Shown piece after piece: positions 11,285 to 25,305 of a DNA stretch of 64,000 nucleotides. The stretch comes from Muscardinus avellanarius. Its lineage: Eukaryota; Chordata; Mammalia; Rodentia; Gliridae. The position numbers and the translations under genes were made by a program. Under the pieces are notes generated by a model. It ran no database searches. It had not been told where the DNA came from and saw nothing but the letters and a program-made list of their open reading frames with translations. Numbering within the stretch: the first letter of the stretch is position 1; every line of letters begins with the position of its first letter. The stretch is from NCBI GenBank assembly GCA_963383645.1, contig OY726560.1:28232800-28296799 (forward strand), read 5' to 3'.

Positions 11285-13440
11285 AATCCAAGCTTCTCCA
11301 TCACTGCCTTATATACTTATGCTTTCATATACTAGCATTCCTGAAATCTTTTTTCTTTTGTTATCGTTTGGTTTCATTTGGCCATTTTTACCCAGAGGAA
11401 TTTCTCCAATATATTAAACTCTTGCTATATTTTGTAGAAGAAAAGAAATATAAAGACAGAAGGAGTTGAGAAAGGGGAGAAAAAGGAGAAAGAGAAACAA
11501 GAAAGGAAGGACAAATGTACAAGAAAAGGAAAAAAGATGGAAAGTGGACAGTATATTAAAATGAATTAAAATATAACTAAATTAAATTCTTCACTCCTTT
11601 CAATGTGTTTAGGTTGAATGGATGTTAACATATTCTGATCCATTGTTATATTTCTGCAATCCCCCAGGGAAAAAGTGATGATCTATTTTTTTTTCATTAG
11701 TTCTAAAGTGCTTAAGATTGACCTATTACAAGCCCTCATACGCTAACTAAAATAACACTTTTATTTACTTGGCACTATAACACAATGGTGTACTGGTTAC
11801 CTCATGTTTACTAGAAGTGGTGATAAGTAGGTGGAGTATTGATATTTTTAAAAACAAACATGCATGTATTACTGGAATGAGTTGCAGCTTATTTACAAGG
11901 TAGAAAATATTAATTTTAGACTCAATGTTTTCTGTCTCATCCTTTGTTTCCATACACAGAAAACTTCAGTTTAATTCACAGATTAACTTGAATATCATTT
12001 TTAATTCTTATTTCAGTTTCAAGACATATTTCATCTTAATTAAATTCTAGAAAATATTTAACTGCATATAAAAGTATTTATTCTACCCAGACAGTAAGAA
12101 CTGCGTAGATTCAATAGTAGCTGATAGCAGAAATCATTTCCCTAAAAAGAAAATTCAATATTTGGAGAACATATTTTGCCATATAATTGCACAGAAAGAT
12201 ATATGCCAGATGACCACTTTTATAAATCGATCTCAGTTGACCATATGGTATGAAGGGGGGCTCTGAAAACCCTGATGCCCTGCTGAATCCTCTGCAACCT
12301 ACTAGTTTGTGGCTGAAAGCCTAGGACATGAGCTTCATACTCTTTTGAAAGACCTCATTAACCTTTCTGTAAACTATACTATTATCAATAATTTGTCATT
12401 TTAATTCAGGAAACAACTCTATCTAACATTTTGGGGGAAATGAGGAAGTAGTTTCTCATAGGTATGGCATTGGAAAGTAGAAAAATTACAACTGGAGAAA
12501 ATGTATATAGACAGATAATTCTTATTAGTTAAAAAGTTAGCTTTTTTAAAAAATTTTCTTCAGAGATCACCTTGGATAAAAACATTTTGGAATTACTAAT
12601 TTTTTTGCATTTTACACTTACAAATTTTTTAAATATTTTTCCTTAGTGGAAAGACTTATTCTTATCTCAATACAACTTTTCTTTTAAGAAACACATTTGG
12701 TTCTATAAAGGAATAGGAGAAATGTGGTGCTACGTAGAATGAGTGAAGTTGAGAAGTGTTGGCCGGTGGCTTTAGAACAAAATCCAAATATCTTTTCATG
12801 GCTTGAATCATAATCGTTTGCACCATATTGTCATACTCTGTCTTCTATCTATATTTTCAGCCTAAGTTTGTGAGATTTCCCATTTATAATCTATTCCTTC
12901 TTGCCCATTTTAAGTGGGCTCTAATTACTAGACATTAACAATATGACTATCCTCAGGGCTTTTTAATGTAGGAGACATTTTGTATAGATTATTTCATTTC
13001 TTTCTCTTCATCTTGGAAACCCTAATTCATCTTTTTGGTTTGTTTGACAGCTTTATTTGGAAACCCTCTCTTTACCAAGTAGATACTCAATATCAGATGA
13101 GTGTTTCTGTTACCTACTCTATAAAACTTTGGAAATTCACTAATTATATCAGTAAACCGTTGCCTTTAGAAGTTACTCCAAGATGCTCCAAGTTGTAGAA
13201 GGCTAAAACAACAGTAGCCTATTATTCTTTAGGTTTTTGTTTGTTGACAGTATGGTTTCATGCTCACATTATGACTATATTCAGCTGGACTGTTAACTTG
13301 GTAGAAAGTTTAATGTGGTCTTACTCATTGTAGTGTTAATTAGGCACTTTGTTTTGTCTTCTTGTGCCTCTCATCTTCCAGTAAGATTAATATACTTTCT
13401 TATATGGCAACCTCAAGGAAACTTATCGGGCTTTGATTAT
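11285..13440. other. Intron, mostly unrecognised
   Basis: It includes a purine-rich stretch at about 11445-11545 (AAGG, GAAA and GGGA words) and a possible L2-like remnant near 12750-12930. No gene is supported. Confidence 0.5.
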
Positions 13441-13465
13441 TAGTACTTTGAATCAATGAGGAATA

Positions 13466-13675
13466 TTTATTTATTTATTTTTTATTTTTTTTGGTGGTAC
13501 TGGGATTCCTGGAAACCCATCTACCTCTGGGCTACACTCCCAGACCTATTTTATGTATTTTTTAAATTTGGAAACAGGGTCTTTTAAGCTAGCGAGGCTG
13601 GCTTTGAACTTGCCCTATCCTCCTGTCTCCGCCTCCCAACCGCAAGGATTACAAGCATGGGCCACCATGCCCGGC
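13466..13675 (-). repeat. B1-ID composite SINE, reverse, with target duplication
   Basis: A TTTA-rich tail leads into 'ggtggtactgggattcctgg' and the copy ends 'gggccaccatgcccggc'. Flanks 'tcaatgaggaata' (ending 13465) and 'tcaatggggaata' (from about 13679) are a duplication with one mismatch. Confidence 0.88.
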
Positions 13676-13743
13676 ATTTCAATGGGGAATAGTTGTTGAG
13701 GAATAAGGGACTTCTGAGTTTCTGGGTCATAAATCTTCCTAGT

Positions 13744-13958
13744 AGCCAAGCATGGTGGCACAGGCCTGTAATCCCAGTGCTTCGGAGGCTGAGACTGGAG
13801 GATCACAGGTTCACTGCCAGCCTAAGCTACTTATGAGGCCTTTTCGCAGCTAGTGAGATACTGTTTCAATATATAGAATATTAATTTAAAAAAAAAGGCT
13901 GTTGGTGTCGCTTGGAGATAGAATGCCCCGGGGTTCAATCCTCCGCATCACAAAAAAT
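13744..13958 (+). repeat. B1-ID composite SINE, forward
   Basis: 'gccaagcatggtggcacagg' and later 'ggttcaatcctccgcatcac' are the B1 head and ID box B. The copy lies only about 70 bp after the preceding reverse copy, so the pair is inverted. Confidence 0.88.
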
Positions 13959-13959
13959 T

Positions 13960-15130
13960 AATAAACAAATAATTCATCATAGTAATGTATCCACTTTTCA
14001 TGAACAATAAAATTGATATATGGAAGAGAAAAGGAAGATTGTCCCATAAAATATTCTGAAAATTGGAGAAGTCTTTGCATGTAAAAGTTAAAAACCAGAA
14101 ATTTTCAGGGTTTTTTTCATGCCAAAAATGGGGAAAATAACCTAAACTGGCAATATTTTAAGAAGCCTCATGAATGTAATATGAGTCTTGCAACTATTGA
14201 GTAGAAGTTATTTTTCAGATAAGTGAAGTTAGATTGCTAAGAAAAACTCAAAACTGTTTTATGAAAGAAAAGCTCCAATTGTCAAAAAAGACTGAAATAT
14301 ATGTCAAGATAATCTATCAAACTGAACTATTAAATGGAGCAACTAAACTATTAAAAAGAAAACAGGCTATTGGGATATAATATTCATTTTAATGCATTTA
14401 CAAGTTAAGTAAGTGTGAAACATAATACATAAGTGTGAATATATAAGAATTTGTTCTTTTATTTTCTTAACTTCAAATAATTTGAATTCATGAGGGCTTC
14501 ATCATATTTGACAGGAGGAAATTATATGCACATCATTGTAAGAGGAGTGTAAAAGAACATTTGACACTATTTTCTTTCTTGAGTTTCACAAAAACTCAAG
14601 AGGGCTTTGAAAATTCACAAACAATGGGGAGAAAGTCCTGCTTCATCTTTGCCATGCCCATGTTTCCTATGAATCCAAGTGACCTGCACTTCGCATATCT
14701 AGCCTGAGGTAGACGATCTTAGCCAAAGTATACAATCCAGGTTCCTAAACCCACTTTTCTTAGAGGCAGCAGAGATTGGGCAGTAGGTAGAGGAGAATAA
14801 ATAATTTCTATTGCCTATTTCCTATCCTCACTACCTACCCAGCTCAGTACCCTGCTCTCTTCTGTGAGGAAACAAAAATGTAGGGAGAGGATGTATTGAG
14901 AACAGGTTTCTCTTTTAGCTCTGTGGGATGATTATGCCTGAGGTTTGGGAAATGTTAAAAGAACTTGGAAGCAATCAGGCCAGTGTAGGGAATGGAGAGC
15001 ACGGAGAAAAAATACTGTGAAAGCAAAATGTAAATAAATAACACGTTGATTCAGATGCAAGTGTTTTCCTCATAATATATTTTATTGGGCAGGCTAAGTA
15101 GAAGTATCCTCACTTTACAGAATTTAAGGT
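13960..15130. other. Intron, nothing specific recognised
   Basis: AT-rich unique-looking sequence without exon, repeat or promoter signatures that I can defend. Confidence 0.5.
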
Positions 15131-15149
15131 CCTGGTTTGGGGATTACAT

Positions 15150-15310
15150 TTTGGTCCATTCCCTGGCTTTTCCACTTTCCAGCTGTGTGAATCAGAGTAT
15201 GTCTTGAATGCCTGAGCGTTACCGTCCTGGGCTCACAGGGTGCTTCTGAGAATTCAATGGACTGAATTGGACGGTGCCTGATCCAGAAGTGCTCAATAAC
15301 TCCTGGCTAC
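15150..15310 (+). repeat. MIR-like SINE remnant
   Basis: 'ttccactttccagctgtgtg', 'gggtgcttctgagaattcaa' and 'agtgctcaataactcctgg' follow the MIR order: central 'ctagctgtgtgacc', then 'gttgtgaggattaaatg', then 'gctcaataaatg'. Confidence 0.65.
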
Positions 15311-15740
15311 TCTGTATTCCACAATTCTTCAAATATTCCTGTGATTTAATTAAAGTAAATGTATCTGAATGCATCATCTCTCTTAATCACCTCTTTTCAG
15401 AAATTTTGCATAGATAACAAAGATACCTTTTCACAGATGAGTGAAACGAGTTTCTATAACCCTTACAGAGGTTAAAAGTCTAATTTGGAAAAATGATTGG
15501 AAATTTATATTATTAAATTGGGTTAAAATATATAACAAAATCACCTGGGTAGATACAAATCTTTGCATACTTAAAATCACACTAATGATTAAGAAACTTT
15601 TTTTTTCACTTGAATTAATTTTTTTCTCCAAAAAGTGAAAGCAAATTACGTATATATGGTCTTGATCAAATCAAACATTCTTATCAAAGGGCCTTCTCAG
15701 TATTAAAGAACTTCTTTAAATGTATGCTATTTCTAGACTC

Positions 15741-15782
15741 TCATATATATGTATATATATATATATTTCATATATATATAAA
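15741..15782. repeat. (AT)n low-complexity tract
   Basis: Alternating AT with a few interruptions; self-complementary. Confidence 0.9.
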
Positions 15783-15999
15783 ATATACTTATTAGACATC
15801 CAAATTTAATTGAATGTTCTATATTTTTATTTGCTTAAACTAGTGCCCCTCTCAAGGTAGTCATTGCATCAGCTAAATGTTTGTTCTACCTTTAGTTCAT
15901 GTATCTCTTTAATATTTTGTTCACATTATATTCAGCAAGAAAATCATTCTAAAGAACAGCTTTGTCATACCAATCTTCCACTTCATATCCTTCAACGAA

Positions 16000-16200
16000 G
16001 CCTGGTCTTTCCAAGTGATGTTGCAGTGTCTTGACTCCACGGCTTGATGTTGGTCATCGTGCTCTCTGTTCCTGCCACCCCAAATGATTTGCATTTCCCT
16101 GAATGATGTCTTTCCTTTTCCTGTACTGTTCCCCCCCCCCTCAAGCTGTTACCAGAATATTCTCTTATTCCTCACCTCATGGTCAAAATCTCATACTTTA
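16000..16200 (+). repeat. Possible L2-like remnant with a poly-C tract
   Basis: 'tctctgttcctgccacccc' followed by a ten-base C-run near 16131-16140 and 'ttcctcacctcatggtcaa' is reminiscent of L2. It is weakly supported. Confidence 0.35.
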
Positions 16201-16349
16201 AATTCAACAACAATGTCTCTTCATCAGCTATAATATCTTCCTGGTTTGTAGCTTTTCTAGCTATTTTCCTAGTTCTCTATATGTTCCTCTATTGAATATG
16301 TTGAATATGTCACATTGTCCTTAGTTTTTAAAACATTAGACATTTGTCT

Positions 16350-17900
16350 GTTTATCTCGAAAAAGGAACACTTTATGGACATATATGTGTGTATATGAGT
16401 GTGCATATACTATATATAATGACATGTGACATAGATGTGACACATAGCAGCCATTTAACTTATGTTTGTAAAATAGCAAGGAAAAGAAAGAGAAAAGAGA
16501 ATGTAATAAGTTTTGTAGTTAGGAAAGTTAAAATGGAATTGAAACATACAGAAAAGGAAGAAAAAAGCAATTTTTATTCTCCTTGATGTAGAATAAAAAG
16601 AATATAGAAAGATTCACTAAGTAACTAACATTCACATTCTCGGGAATGTGTACAAGTTAAGGTTTCTTTTTTCAGAATCTCTAAAGATGTAAAAACACAT
16701 GTAGTTTGCTAATCTCTTCCTTTACATATTGTTCTTTTTTCTGTCTCACTAAGTATATTCTGTTCTACAGGACGTAGATTATTTTTTGTAATTAAAACAC
16801 ATTTTTATCTGTCTCATCTCCAGAGAAGCTTTGAGTGAAAGAACCTCTAATTAACCTTCTGTTTTATATTACCCTAAGGATCAAATTTTCTACTCTTAGA
16901 GTAGATAGAATCAAAAAAAGTTGGCCAGATGTCATACAGTATTAAAATAGATTATCTCTAAGCTACTTCTCGGTTAGATATACATGTTTTATGCTGATTT
17001 TTAACTTCTTCTGTTGCCATAATCAAACTTAAGAAACAAAACATATTTTAAGCCACATATCAGCAATGCAAATCTCAACAAATTTTATGATGCTGTTAAT
17101 AACATTTTAATGATATTAAAACACAGGTTACTTTTGTATATATGTTCAAATAGAATAAATTTGTGAAAATCAAATTGGAAAAATAATTTCAGGAAGAAAT
17201 ATAAAGGTTTACCTTTAATTATTGGCTATATGTCATAAATATGCCAATTTTTATATGTTATATATAATACCTCAATATACAATGTGTATACATATTTGCC
17301 TTTCAGGTTAATGATAATTTTAAAAGATTAACTATTGGTTCTTAACATTTCTGAAAGGTTTTGTTTTTCTAATCTAAAGTTATTTATTTTCAAGCAAATC
17401 ACCCCTTCTACTAATTAACTTGAGGCTATAAAATAAAAGTCTTCTACAGATTAGGATGTATAACTTTTTGACCTGAACTTCTTATTGGCCTGCTTTACTG
17501 CAGCATATTTATTCAAATTCTTACCAGTTACTCAGAAACCTTTCACAATCAACACCATAACAGTCTTTCCTCCATAATGTAAGTCTGTTTTTAGACATCT
17601 ACACCTCCTTTACATATCACTTATTAGAAAGAAACTAGTTTTCTTCCAATCATGTAATCATCTCATGGGATCAGATATCAATATATGACAAATGCCCCAG
17701 TAAGGTTCATTAAATGTTCTTATGGCCAGCTTCATCTTCCTCCAAAAGTGTGTATCTCCCAAACTCCCCATAATATTTCTTCTGAAGATAAGAAAAATGT
17801 GTAATAAATAAAGCAAATTGACTATTTAAGCAATCACTCTAAAGTATGTGCTCTTTAACCAGGAAATTATTTATTGGATTATGAGATGATAATTTGTGAA
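16350..17900. other. Intron, nothing specific recognised
   Basis: AT-rich sequence with no exon, promoter or repeat family I can name. Confidence 0.5.
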
Positions 17901-17910
17901 GGGCAATATT

Positions 17911-18093
17911 GAATCCCTTTAGCATGGGAAACTGAGACAGGAGGATTTGAGTTTGCGGCCAGCCCCAGTTACTTAGTGAGGCCATCCACAACTTAGTGAG
18001 ATCCTGTTTCAAAATAAAGAATAAAAACTAGGACTGGAGGTGTTGCTCAAAGGTAGAATGCCCCTGGGTTCAATCCCAGCACCACACAAAAAA
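17911..18093 (+). repeat. B1-ID composite SINE, forward, 5'-eroded
   Basis: The B1 head is decayed, but 'gaaactgagacaggaggatt', 'tacttagtgaggcc' and 'gggttcaatcccagcaccac' mark the remainder. Confidence 0.85.
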
Positions 18094-19421
18094 GTAACAT
18101 ATGAGTACACAGAAAGAAAGACAGGGGTAAAGAAAACGTTTTAGTTCCTTTTAAATCACATCACACATACAAAACCAACCTTATATATGAACATTTAAAA
18201 AGAAGTCTTTATAATTAATGAATAGTGTGGAAGGTAACGAAAACAGGGAGATATTCAGGTGATCATAGGTCAGGGCATCGAAAGAGCTCTTGTTTGTTTT
18301 CTCTGTCATTATTGGTAGAAAAGAAAATTCCGTTAAAATCCTTCCATGCTTTTTTCTCTTCTTCTTCAAAATAATAAATACTATCATTATAAAGGTTTTT
18401 GTAAAGGTGTTTTTGATGAAAAAAGGTAAAATGCTACCCTCACTTGAGAAAACACAGATAAAAGAGTAATTTCTGGGTAGTTAGATGATTTTTCTTCTCT
18501 TTTCATAGTTTTATTCTAGCATATGCAGTATATCAAATTCAATCACATTGTGATTATATTTTTATATATTATTTGAGCATGTTTGGAAAGGTCCAATTAC
18601 TTATGCTTGGATTAAACACTCAAAATTATTGTTTATATATAAAACACAATATTTATATATTGTGAGAAAGAACAGTAGCCTATTTAACCACATTTACTCG
18701 TTCATTTTTCCATCATATATTTATTTAATATTAAAGGGGAGTTGACTAAACATGGATATGGATCTTCCTTCAAAACAATATAAATAGATATGAGTATAGA
18801 CAGCAGAACTGTAAAAGTGAAGAAGTTCCTGATAAGAGATTTTGGAATAAAATATGTAGATTATCCCTTTTTCTTATGTATTCTTCTGAATCTCCCATGA
18901 GAACTCACAGCTATTCCACAAAATTTAGTACAGAAGGACAGAGACCAGTGTACGCTAAGTTTAGTGTTGTTTGTGGGAAACCTAAAATGGCAATTTCTTC
19001 TGCTCTAAGTAATAAGAGCTGCTACCACAAAGCAGTCTAAAGTTGCAGGATTCTGGTTGATGGTTACAGAAAGATAGGAATGATAATGCTGCCTCTTTTT
19101 CCTTCTTATAAACTCTAATAATGCTGCCATAAATTTTATTCAAAATCTGTCTTCTAGTTTTATTATCAGAGTTGTGACTTTATGGAGATTAAATATAATT
19201 ATACTTGGTTATAAAAATAAGTTTATAGTTTATTGTTTCCTACAAGTGGTATGTGTGTTTTTGGGTGCGCACATTAAAATTAAAAATGTAAAATATGACA
19301 CTAGGACCCATCACTGAACAGAGCAGAGACTCCCAAAATATATGCAAAGGATAGTGATAAGATGCTGAAACTTGATTCTGTACCTTCATTTTACTCAACT
19401 GTGAGAAGCAAGAATGGTTAT

Positions 19422-19449
19422 CACACACACACACACACGCACACACACA
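19422..19449. repeat. (CA)n microsatellite
   Basis: About 13 CA units with one CG interruption, followed by short GATA/GACA-like words. Confidence 0.93.
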
Positions 19450-22400
19450 AATAGATGGACAGATAGACAGACAGACACAGATTGAGAGATTATTTTTGAG
19501 AGTCTCACAACCATCTATTTAAACTATATTTTTCCTAGTATGCTCTTATTCTATTTTACTACTAAGAAATGAGATATCTAATTTTAACATTTTATGACAG
19601 AACTGTGATAATAATTATTACAAAGCTCATGCATTTATGTATAAATATAGTTTTGTCATTGTTGCCCAACAAAGCTGTTTACTTAGTGCTTTCTAAGTTT
19701 TTATATCTCATTAGGAAAAAAGGATATTCCATTGTTTGGTATGTGAGCTCATCAAAATTTCCAGTGATTCAGAATTAATGGTTTTTGGGCATGTAAAATA
19801 ACATGGAGTAAAAAATCATTTGTTTCATAGTTGTTTTATAATAATTTATTTACTCATAGTAAGTGTGGTTTTAGTAGATATCTTGCTTACTGACAAATTT
19901 AATATTACCAGTTTAAGCATGAATTGCAAGTACTTTATTCATTCATTTTGCACATTATACTGTTTAGACCACTTGTATTTGAGAAACAATAGCAAATCTA
20001 ATCATTACACTTAATATTGTTTCCTATTTGAGACTTATAATTTTAAGTTGGTATATATGACATAAAATTGTAAATGTCAGTATATCTATATGTTGAGAAA
20101 GATTAAACTTCTAGCTCTATTTAAAATTAATATTTACTTAATTAATCCATAATCATAGAAAATTTGTTACATGAATTACTGATTCTTAAAAATTTCACCA
20201 ACATGAAACATTCATATATTCATGTCTCAAATCTGGCTGAAATTTGCAGCTAATTTTCATTTCCATGCCATAAGTTGAGTACCAGATTATATCATGTTTA
20301 TTAAATAAATTAAAAGACCAGTTTCATGGACTTTTGAGCATAAATGCAGTATTTTTATTTAAAGCCAAATTTTATAAGATCAACATAAACCTATAAGACA
20401 GAATTATAAGCTCATTACTTTTCAGAATTTACTTATTCTCCTAGTCAAAGGGATAGTTTTATATTAAACAATTGATTGAACATTTGCTTTTCTGCTAGTT
20501 TTAAAGGGTGCATCCTATCTCAGTTTACCCATCTCTTCTCCAACTTGAAAGTTACTGAAAGTATGTATACATACACCAACTCTTAAAGTATCAAATTATA
20601 AACCATACAGATTTTAAAATACTAGAATTAATAATGTTGAAGATGTAAAATACTTTAGCTATTCTTCCAACTACCATATGCTTAGTGAAAACGGTAACAT
20701 TTAAGGTGGAAAAACATCTGGCATTGTGTCACTACAAACACATTCAGTGAGTTTGCAAATGTTCTCATGTATTGGTACGTTTCCCAATAAGATTCACATA
20801 AGTAATGTTAAATAAGTAAAGGAAAACCAAAGGACAAAATAAATTAAATATACTAAAATTTATAGAATACTACATGGTGACTCAAACAAAACTGTCACAT
20901 TAGTAGTATTTAGATTTCATCATTGTGTTATTTTATTTTGTATATATAAACTTTTTGCTTTATGTATTTTTATTTTAAATGTTTGTTACATTTCATCATT
21001 GCATACTATTGTTTTGTTAAACTTTTACTCAAATGCTTCAGCAAAACACTAAAATTAAAGGAAGAAATAATATACGAACTAATTCTACATAAGATAATGT
21101 ATTAGACATTAATATAAAAGCTTTTAATTGATATTATATAATTGTAGATCTATTGGACCATCATTTCATGCCCTTACCAATTTATTCTTATTTGCAATAA
21201 GTTAGACAGTAATTACAAAACAGCAAATCTTAAAATTTAAAGCAATTTACAGGACTGAAAATATAATGAAATTTCATATTCAAATATGATATGAGATTTT
21301 GTCTGGCATGTTTTCTAAATGGTATATTTATTAGTCTCATGCTCAATCCCTTGCAGATATATTGCTAAAATTAAATATTTTTTAAAACTAAATTTTTATT
21401 TAATCACATAATCAAATCCTAATTTAATATTGCAATACTACTGAATAAATTTGCTAATTTACATGTATAACATGTCATTTTCCATTATCACAATTCAAAG
21501 TATAGCATGTAATTATGATTTTATAGAATCATGTTTATATATGTAAATCATTTCATTTTATTTTTCTTATATTGAGAAACATTTTGTTAAATGATATTTT
21601 TAAAATTATATTTTAGATTTCTTATATTGTAAACATCTTATTTAAAACTATATTGCAATTAATTTAATGAGAGTATAATCTAATTGTGACTAACTGTATC
21701 TCATATATATGATTTGATTTCAAATGAAGAATGATTTTAATGTATACTTTATTCCTTTAATTTGAGTTCTATATCTTTTATACATTTAAGTGTTCTATTT
21801 AAGACAGTGTTTATGGAATTGTGCAGCATATTTCAATTTTTTTTAAAAAGTAAAATATACTTTAACATTGGATAAGAAATATATATTTAATACTGGATTG
21901 TTGCTATACATAATTCTAAGGCTTTTTCCAAAATTGACAATTACTTCATTAAACAAAATGTGTGCAAAAATTGAATGCTTTTAATTTGTTAAATTATAAA
22001 TTTTGATGATATGAAAATCAGTGTTTCATACACAATTTAAAATGGTACCAATATCATTATTCGAAATTGGTTTACATTTAAAATAGAATGATCATACATA
22101 TACATTTTATAATTGTATGGTTATGGATGATTTTATTGCCTTATAAATAATTCAATATCTTTCCTTTATAGTTTCAATATATGTATCAAACTTATCTTTC
22201 TAAATTCAGACATACTTCTATGTTCTGTCATGAGATTATATCTACTGTTTACTATAAAAATTTCAACATTCTACGTAAACCCATTTCACACCAACATAGT
22301 AAACTTTCATGGCTGGGAATGATAAAAATTAATTTGAAGTAATTTTTACTGATGCATCTGAATTTTTAAATTCCACACTTTATCAAAGTGATGTTTTTGA

Positions 22401-22579
22401 AAGGTTAAAACATAATTATTGGTTTCCTTTCCTACCCCCTTGGACTGTTGTATATTCATGTTAACATGAAATGTGACTTTTTCATAGTTGAAAATCATAT
22501 TTCATTTCTGAAATTTACCTTTTTATTATTGATAATATTGTTTAGCCTTATTGAGTTCATTTGTTCATATATACTTTGT

Positions 22580-22700
22580 TTTGCTGAGTGTAACATGAGC
22601 ATCTACTATTGGCCAGACACTTTTCTAGACGCTAGGAATTAAGCAATGAACACAGTAACCAAAAATCTCAGCCTTCAGGGAGCTTGCTTTCAAGTATAGA
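22580..22700. repeat. L2-like remnant
   Basis: 'gcatctactattggccagac', 'cttttctagacgctaggaat' and 'tcagccttcagggagcttgc' follow a familiar L2 3' segment ('ctactatgtgccaggcac...', '...ccctcatggagctta'). Confidence 0.65.
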
Positions 22701-25305
22701 AAAGGAAAGAATATGACTACAATGTAACATAAAACATAAGAACTGACTATTAAGATACCTGGTTGAAATACATATCTGGTTAGATTATGGTTATCAAAGA
22801 AATGAAGTTTGCTATACTTTATTTTAACATGAAATCCTGCCCTGTTTTCAGGGCAAGAAATATTACAGAATCACTGCCAACACTGGTGGGAATACAGTTC
22901 TAATGTTAAAGATTTAAAGATTTGTGTCACTAGTAAACATCAGTGCTACAAAACATCAGTTCTAAGTCTCATATTTAGTCTAGAACTTAAAGAATATGGG
23001 TGTTTAAATTTTGTCTTTAGGGATTAGATGCCTCTTATAAAAGCAACCTCACCCTGTTCCCAAAGATTACAACAGAAATACTGACCCCAATACAAAAATA
23101 TTTTGATATTAAACATGATTTCATGATGGGATGTGATAATTCAGTTTACTTCCTTGTTAAAGCAAGAATACCTATGTTTGAGACACAATACAACTTCCAT
23201 TATTTTTCATACTTTTAGCTTTTAATTGGAAGCACATGTTTATAGTTAAGTGGTTTTTTAAAAAAATTTAAAAGCCTGGAAATTATAATGAAGTCATGAA
23301 AAATTTTAAAGTATTAGTTTTTCATTCTCATTACATATGTCCTTTCAAAAATAGAATGTTCAATTAAATTCCAAGGAGGAAAATGTAAAGTAGTTTTCAA
23401 GGAAATGAGCATATGGACATCCTAAATATATACTTTACCATGAGATAAATTACCACTGGTTAGTACTGTAAGCAGTACTTAATCTTGTGATTAAAGAAAA
23501 TCCTTACTAAGTATTAACTTAGCAAATATTAAAGGCTGCTTTGCACAACAATCATGAATTTAGTAGATCATAATTTTCTCAGAATAATAGGTAAATATTT
23601 AATAGCAGCTTTTTCCAATTGGTAATTAGAAATATATTGATACTGAAAATAATCTGATAATTATAATACCTCATTTATCTCTGGCTCCCTTAAAATATTA
23701 TCTACATTTAATTTTTTTAAATTTTGTTGTCAAATTCAGATGGGAAGTGACAAATGAGGCTTGATAAATTAGTAGCAGAAATATGCTCTTTTGCTTGTCT
23801 GTTAGTAAAGATCCTTTTGGCTTCTTTTGAGTTTAATGCCTAAAGCAGGATCACTAGTCCTATTAATTACCTGAACAGCAAAGGATAAAAAAATATAAGA
23901 AAAAGCATTCTCTAACTATATCTAATAATATTATATTAACTACTTTCCAATTTGTAATTAAAAGTATTTTTATGTGTGTTGATGTAAACTAATTAAACAT
24001 TGTGGACATAATTTTGAATGTTGAGGAGAAGGGTATATAAAACATACCACACATTGGCTTTAAGAAATATTGTGGAGTTTTCTAATAAGGACCTATGATT
24101 TTCAATTAGTAGCTGCAGTTCTAAAATTCAGTATTTTATCTTGTTTAGCATATTAGCTGTCAAAATCCTTTTTAAATATATTCTCATTCAGTTTCATGCT
24201 TCTATTATAAGATTACATTTAATTACATAAGAATCCTGTACTACCAAAGATACCCTCTTAAAAATTTTAAGTAAAAGGAAAAGGAAAATCTCAATTTGGC
24301 AATATAAATGTATGTTTTTAAATTATAATGAAACTTTAATAAAGATAATATGGTAATATAAAAATAGTTATAATGTGTCAATATATCAATATAAAAATTC
24401 CAATATATATTGCAACTATAAATATATACACATATGTATGCATACTTACACACATACATGTGCACATGGTAAAACGCTTATGAGATATTTTGAAATTCCC
24501 AATCATTACTTAAAAATTCTTAGTCATTACTTAAAACTGTCACTTGATTAAAAATTCCATATTCACTGATAATTATATTCAACCACTTCTAAAGCAAATA
24601 TGTTTAATTAGTTCATATTTGGTTATATTTTTATTTAGAAATAATAAAACATTACCTAATTTAAGTGCATTAAATTTTACAGTACACGTAATTCCTGACA
24701 TTGAATAGTGTATAATGTTAAATGCTTTCTGGCAAATGAATTTAAGATATACGCTTACATACAGTAATCTTAGAGTCTCATTTTTTCATCATTTTGTTGG
24801 CTTTTTTCACTTTGATTTAAAAATTGTCTTTTTTCACTTGTTGATCTAAAAAAGAATAATTTGATCTGTTTCCCAGAATTTAGAAACAGATATGGCACAG
24901 ACTTTTCAAAGCATACTTTTGAGAAAAGTGTGGTTACAGTTATCCATTCCATCAAAACTTGTTACTTGCTAGGCATTTGTTGCTAAAATTCATGTGTGGA
25001 TTAAAAAGAAAGAAGCAGAAGACTGATTCAGAGCCATTGAAAGAGTTTACTCTTTCACCTTTCTCCCTCTGTTTTTCAGTTAAAATGTGTTATATTTTGT
25101 ATTTAATACTTATCCATAGGCTGATTGATATAAACACACCAACAGATCTGGTGTGCTTCACATTTTAGTGGTGTGTTTGTGTTTTGCCTCTTTGTGTTGA
25201 TTATCCTTACGGTAATAGAACAGAATATAATTTATTAAACTTATCAGAAAAAAAAAACAAAATTTAAAAGAAAAAGTTAGCATCTAGTGCTACTGTGTCC
25301 CACAG

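Larger units (their letters stand above)
18094..25240. other. AT-rich, SINE-free intron block
   Basis: Over 7 kb upstream of the linker exon no B1-ID SINE is present. Apart from a (CA)n tract and one L2-like fragment, no repeat family was recognised. Base composition is very AT-rich. Nothing coding is supported. Confidence 0.6.
1..25305 (+). other. CSMD3: CSMD3 intron (partial, 5' end outside window)
   Basis: This is the intron upstream of the first recognised exon. It ends in the acceptor 'gtgtcccacag' at 25305 and the next exon starts in phase 1. No upstream coding exon, such as the end of the preceding CUB domain, could be recognised in these 25.3 kb, so the intron is at least this long. 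The contents are SINEs, L2- and MIR-like remnants and simple repeats, listed separately. Short open frames here show no domain signatures and mostly cover repeats. Confidence 0.8.
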
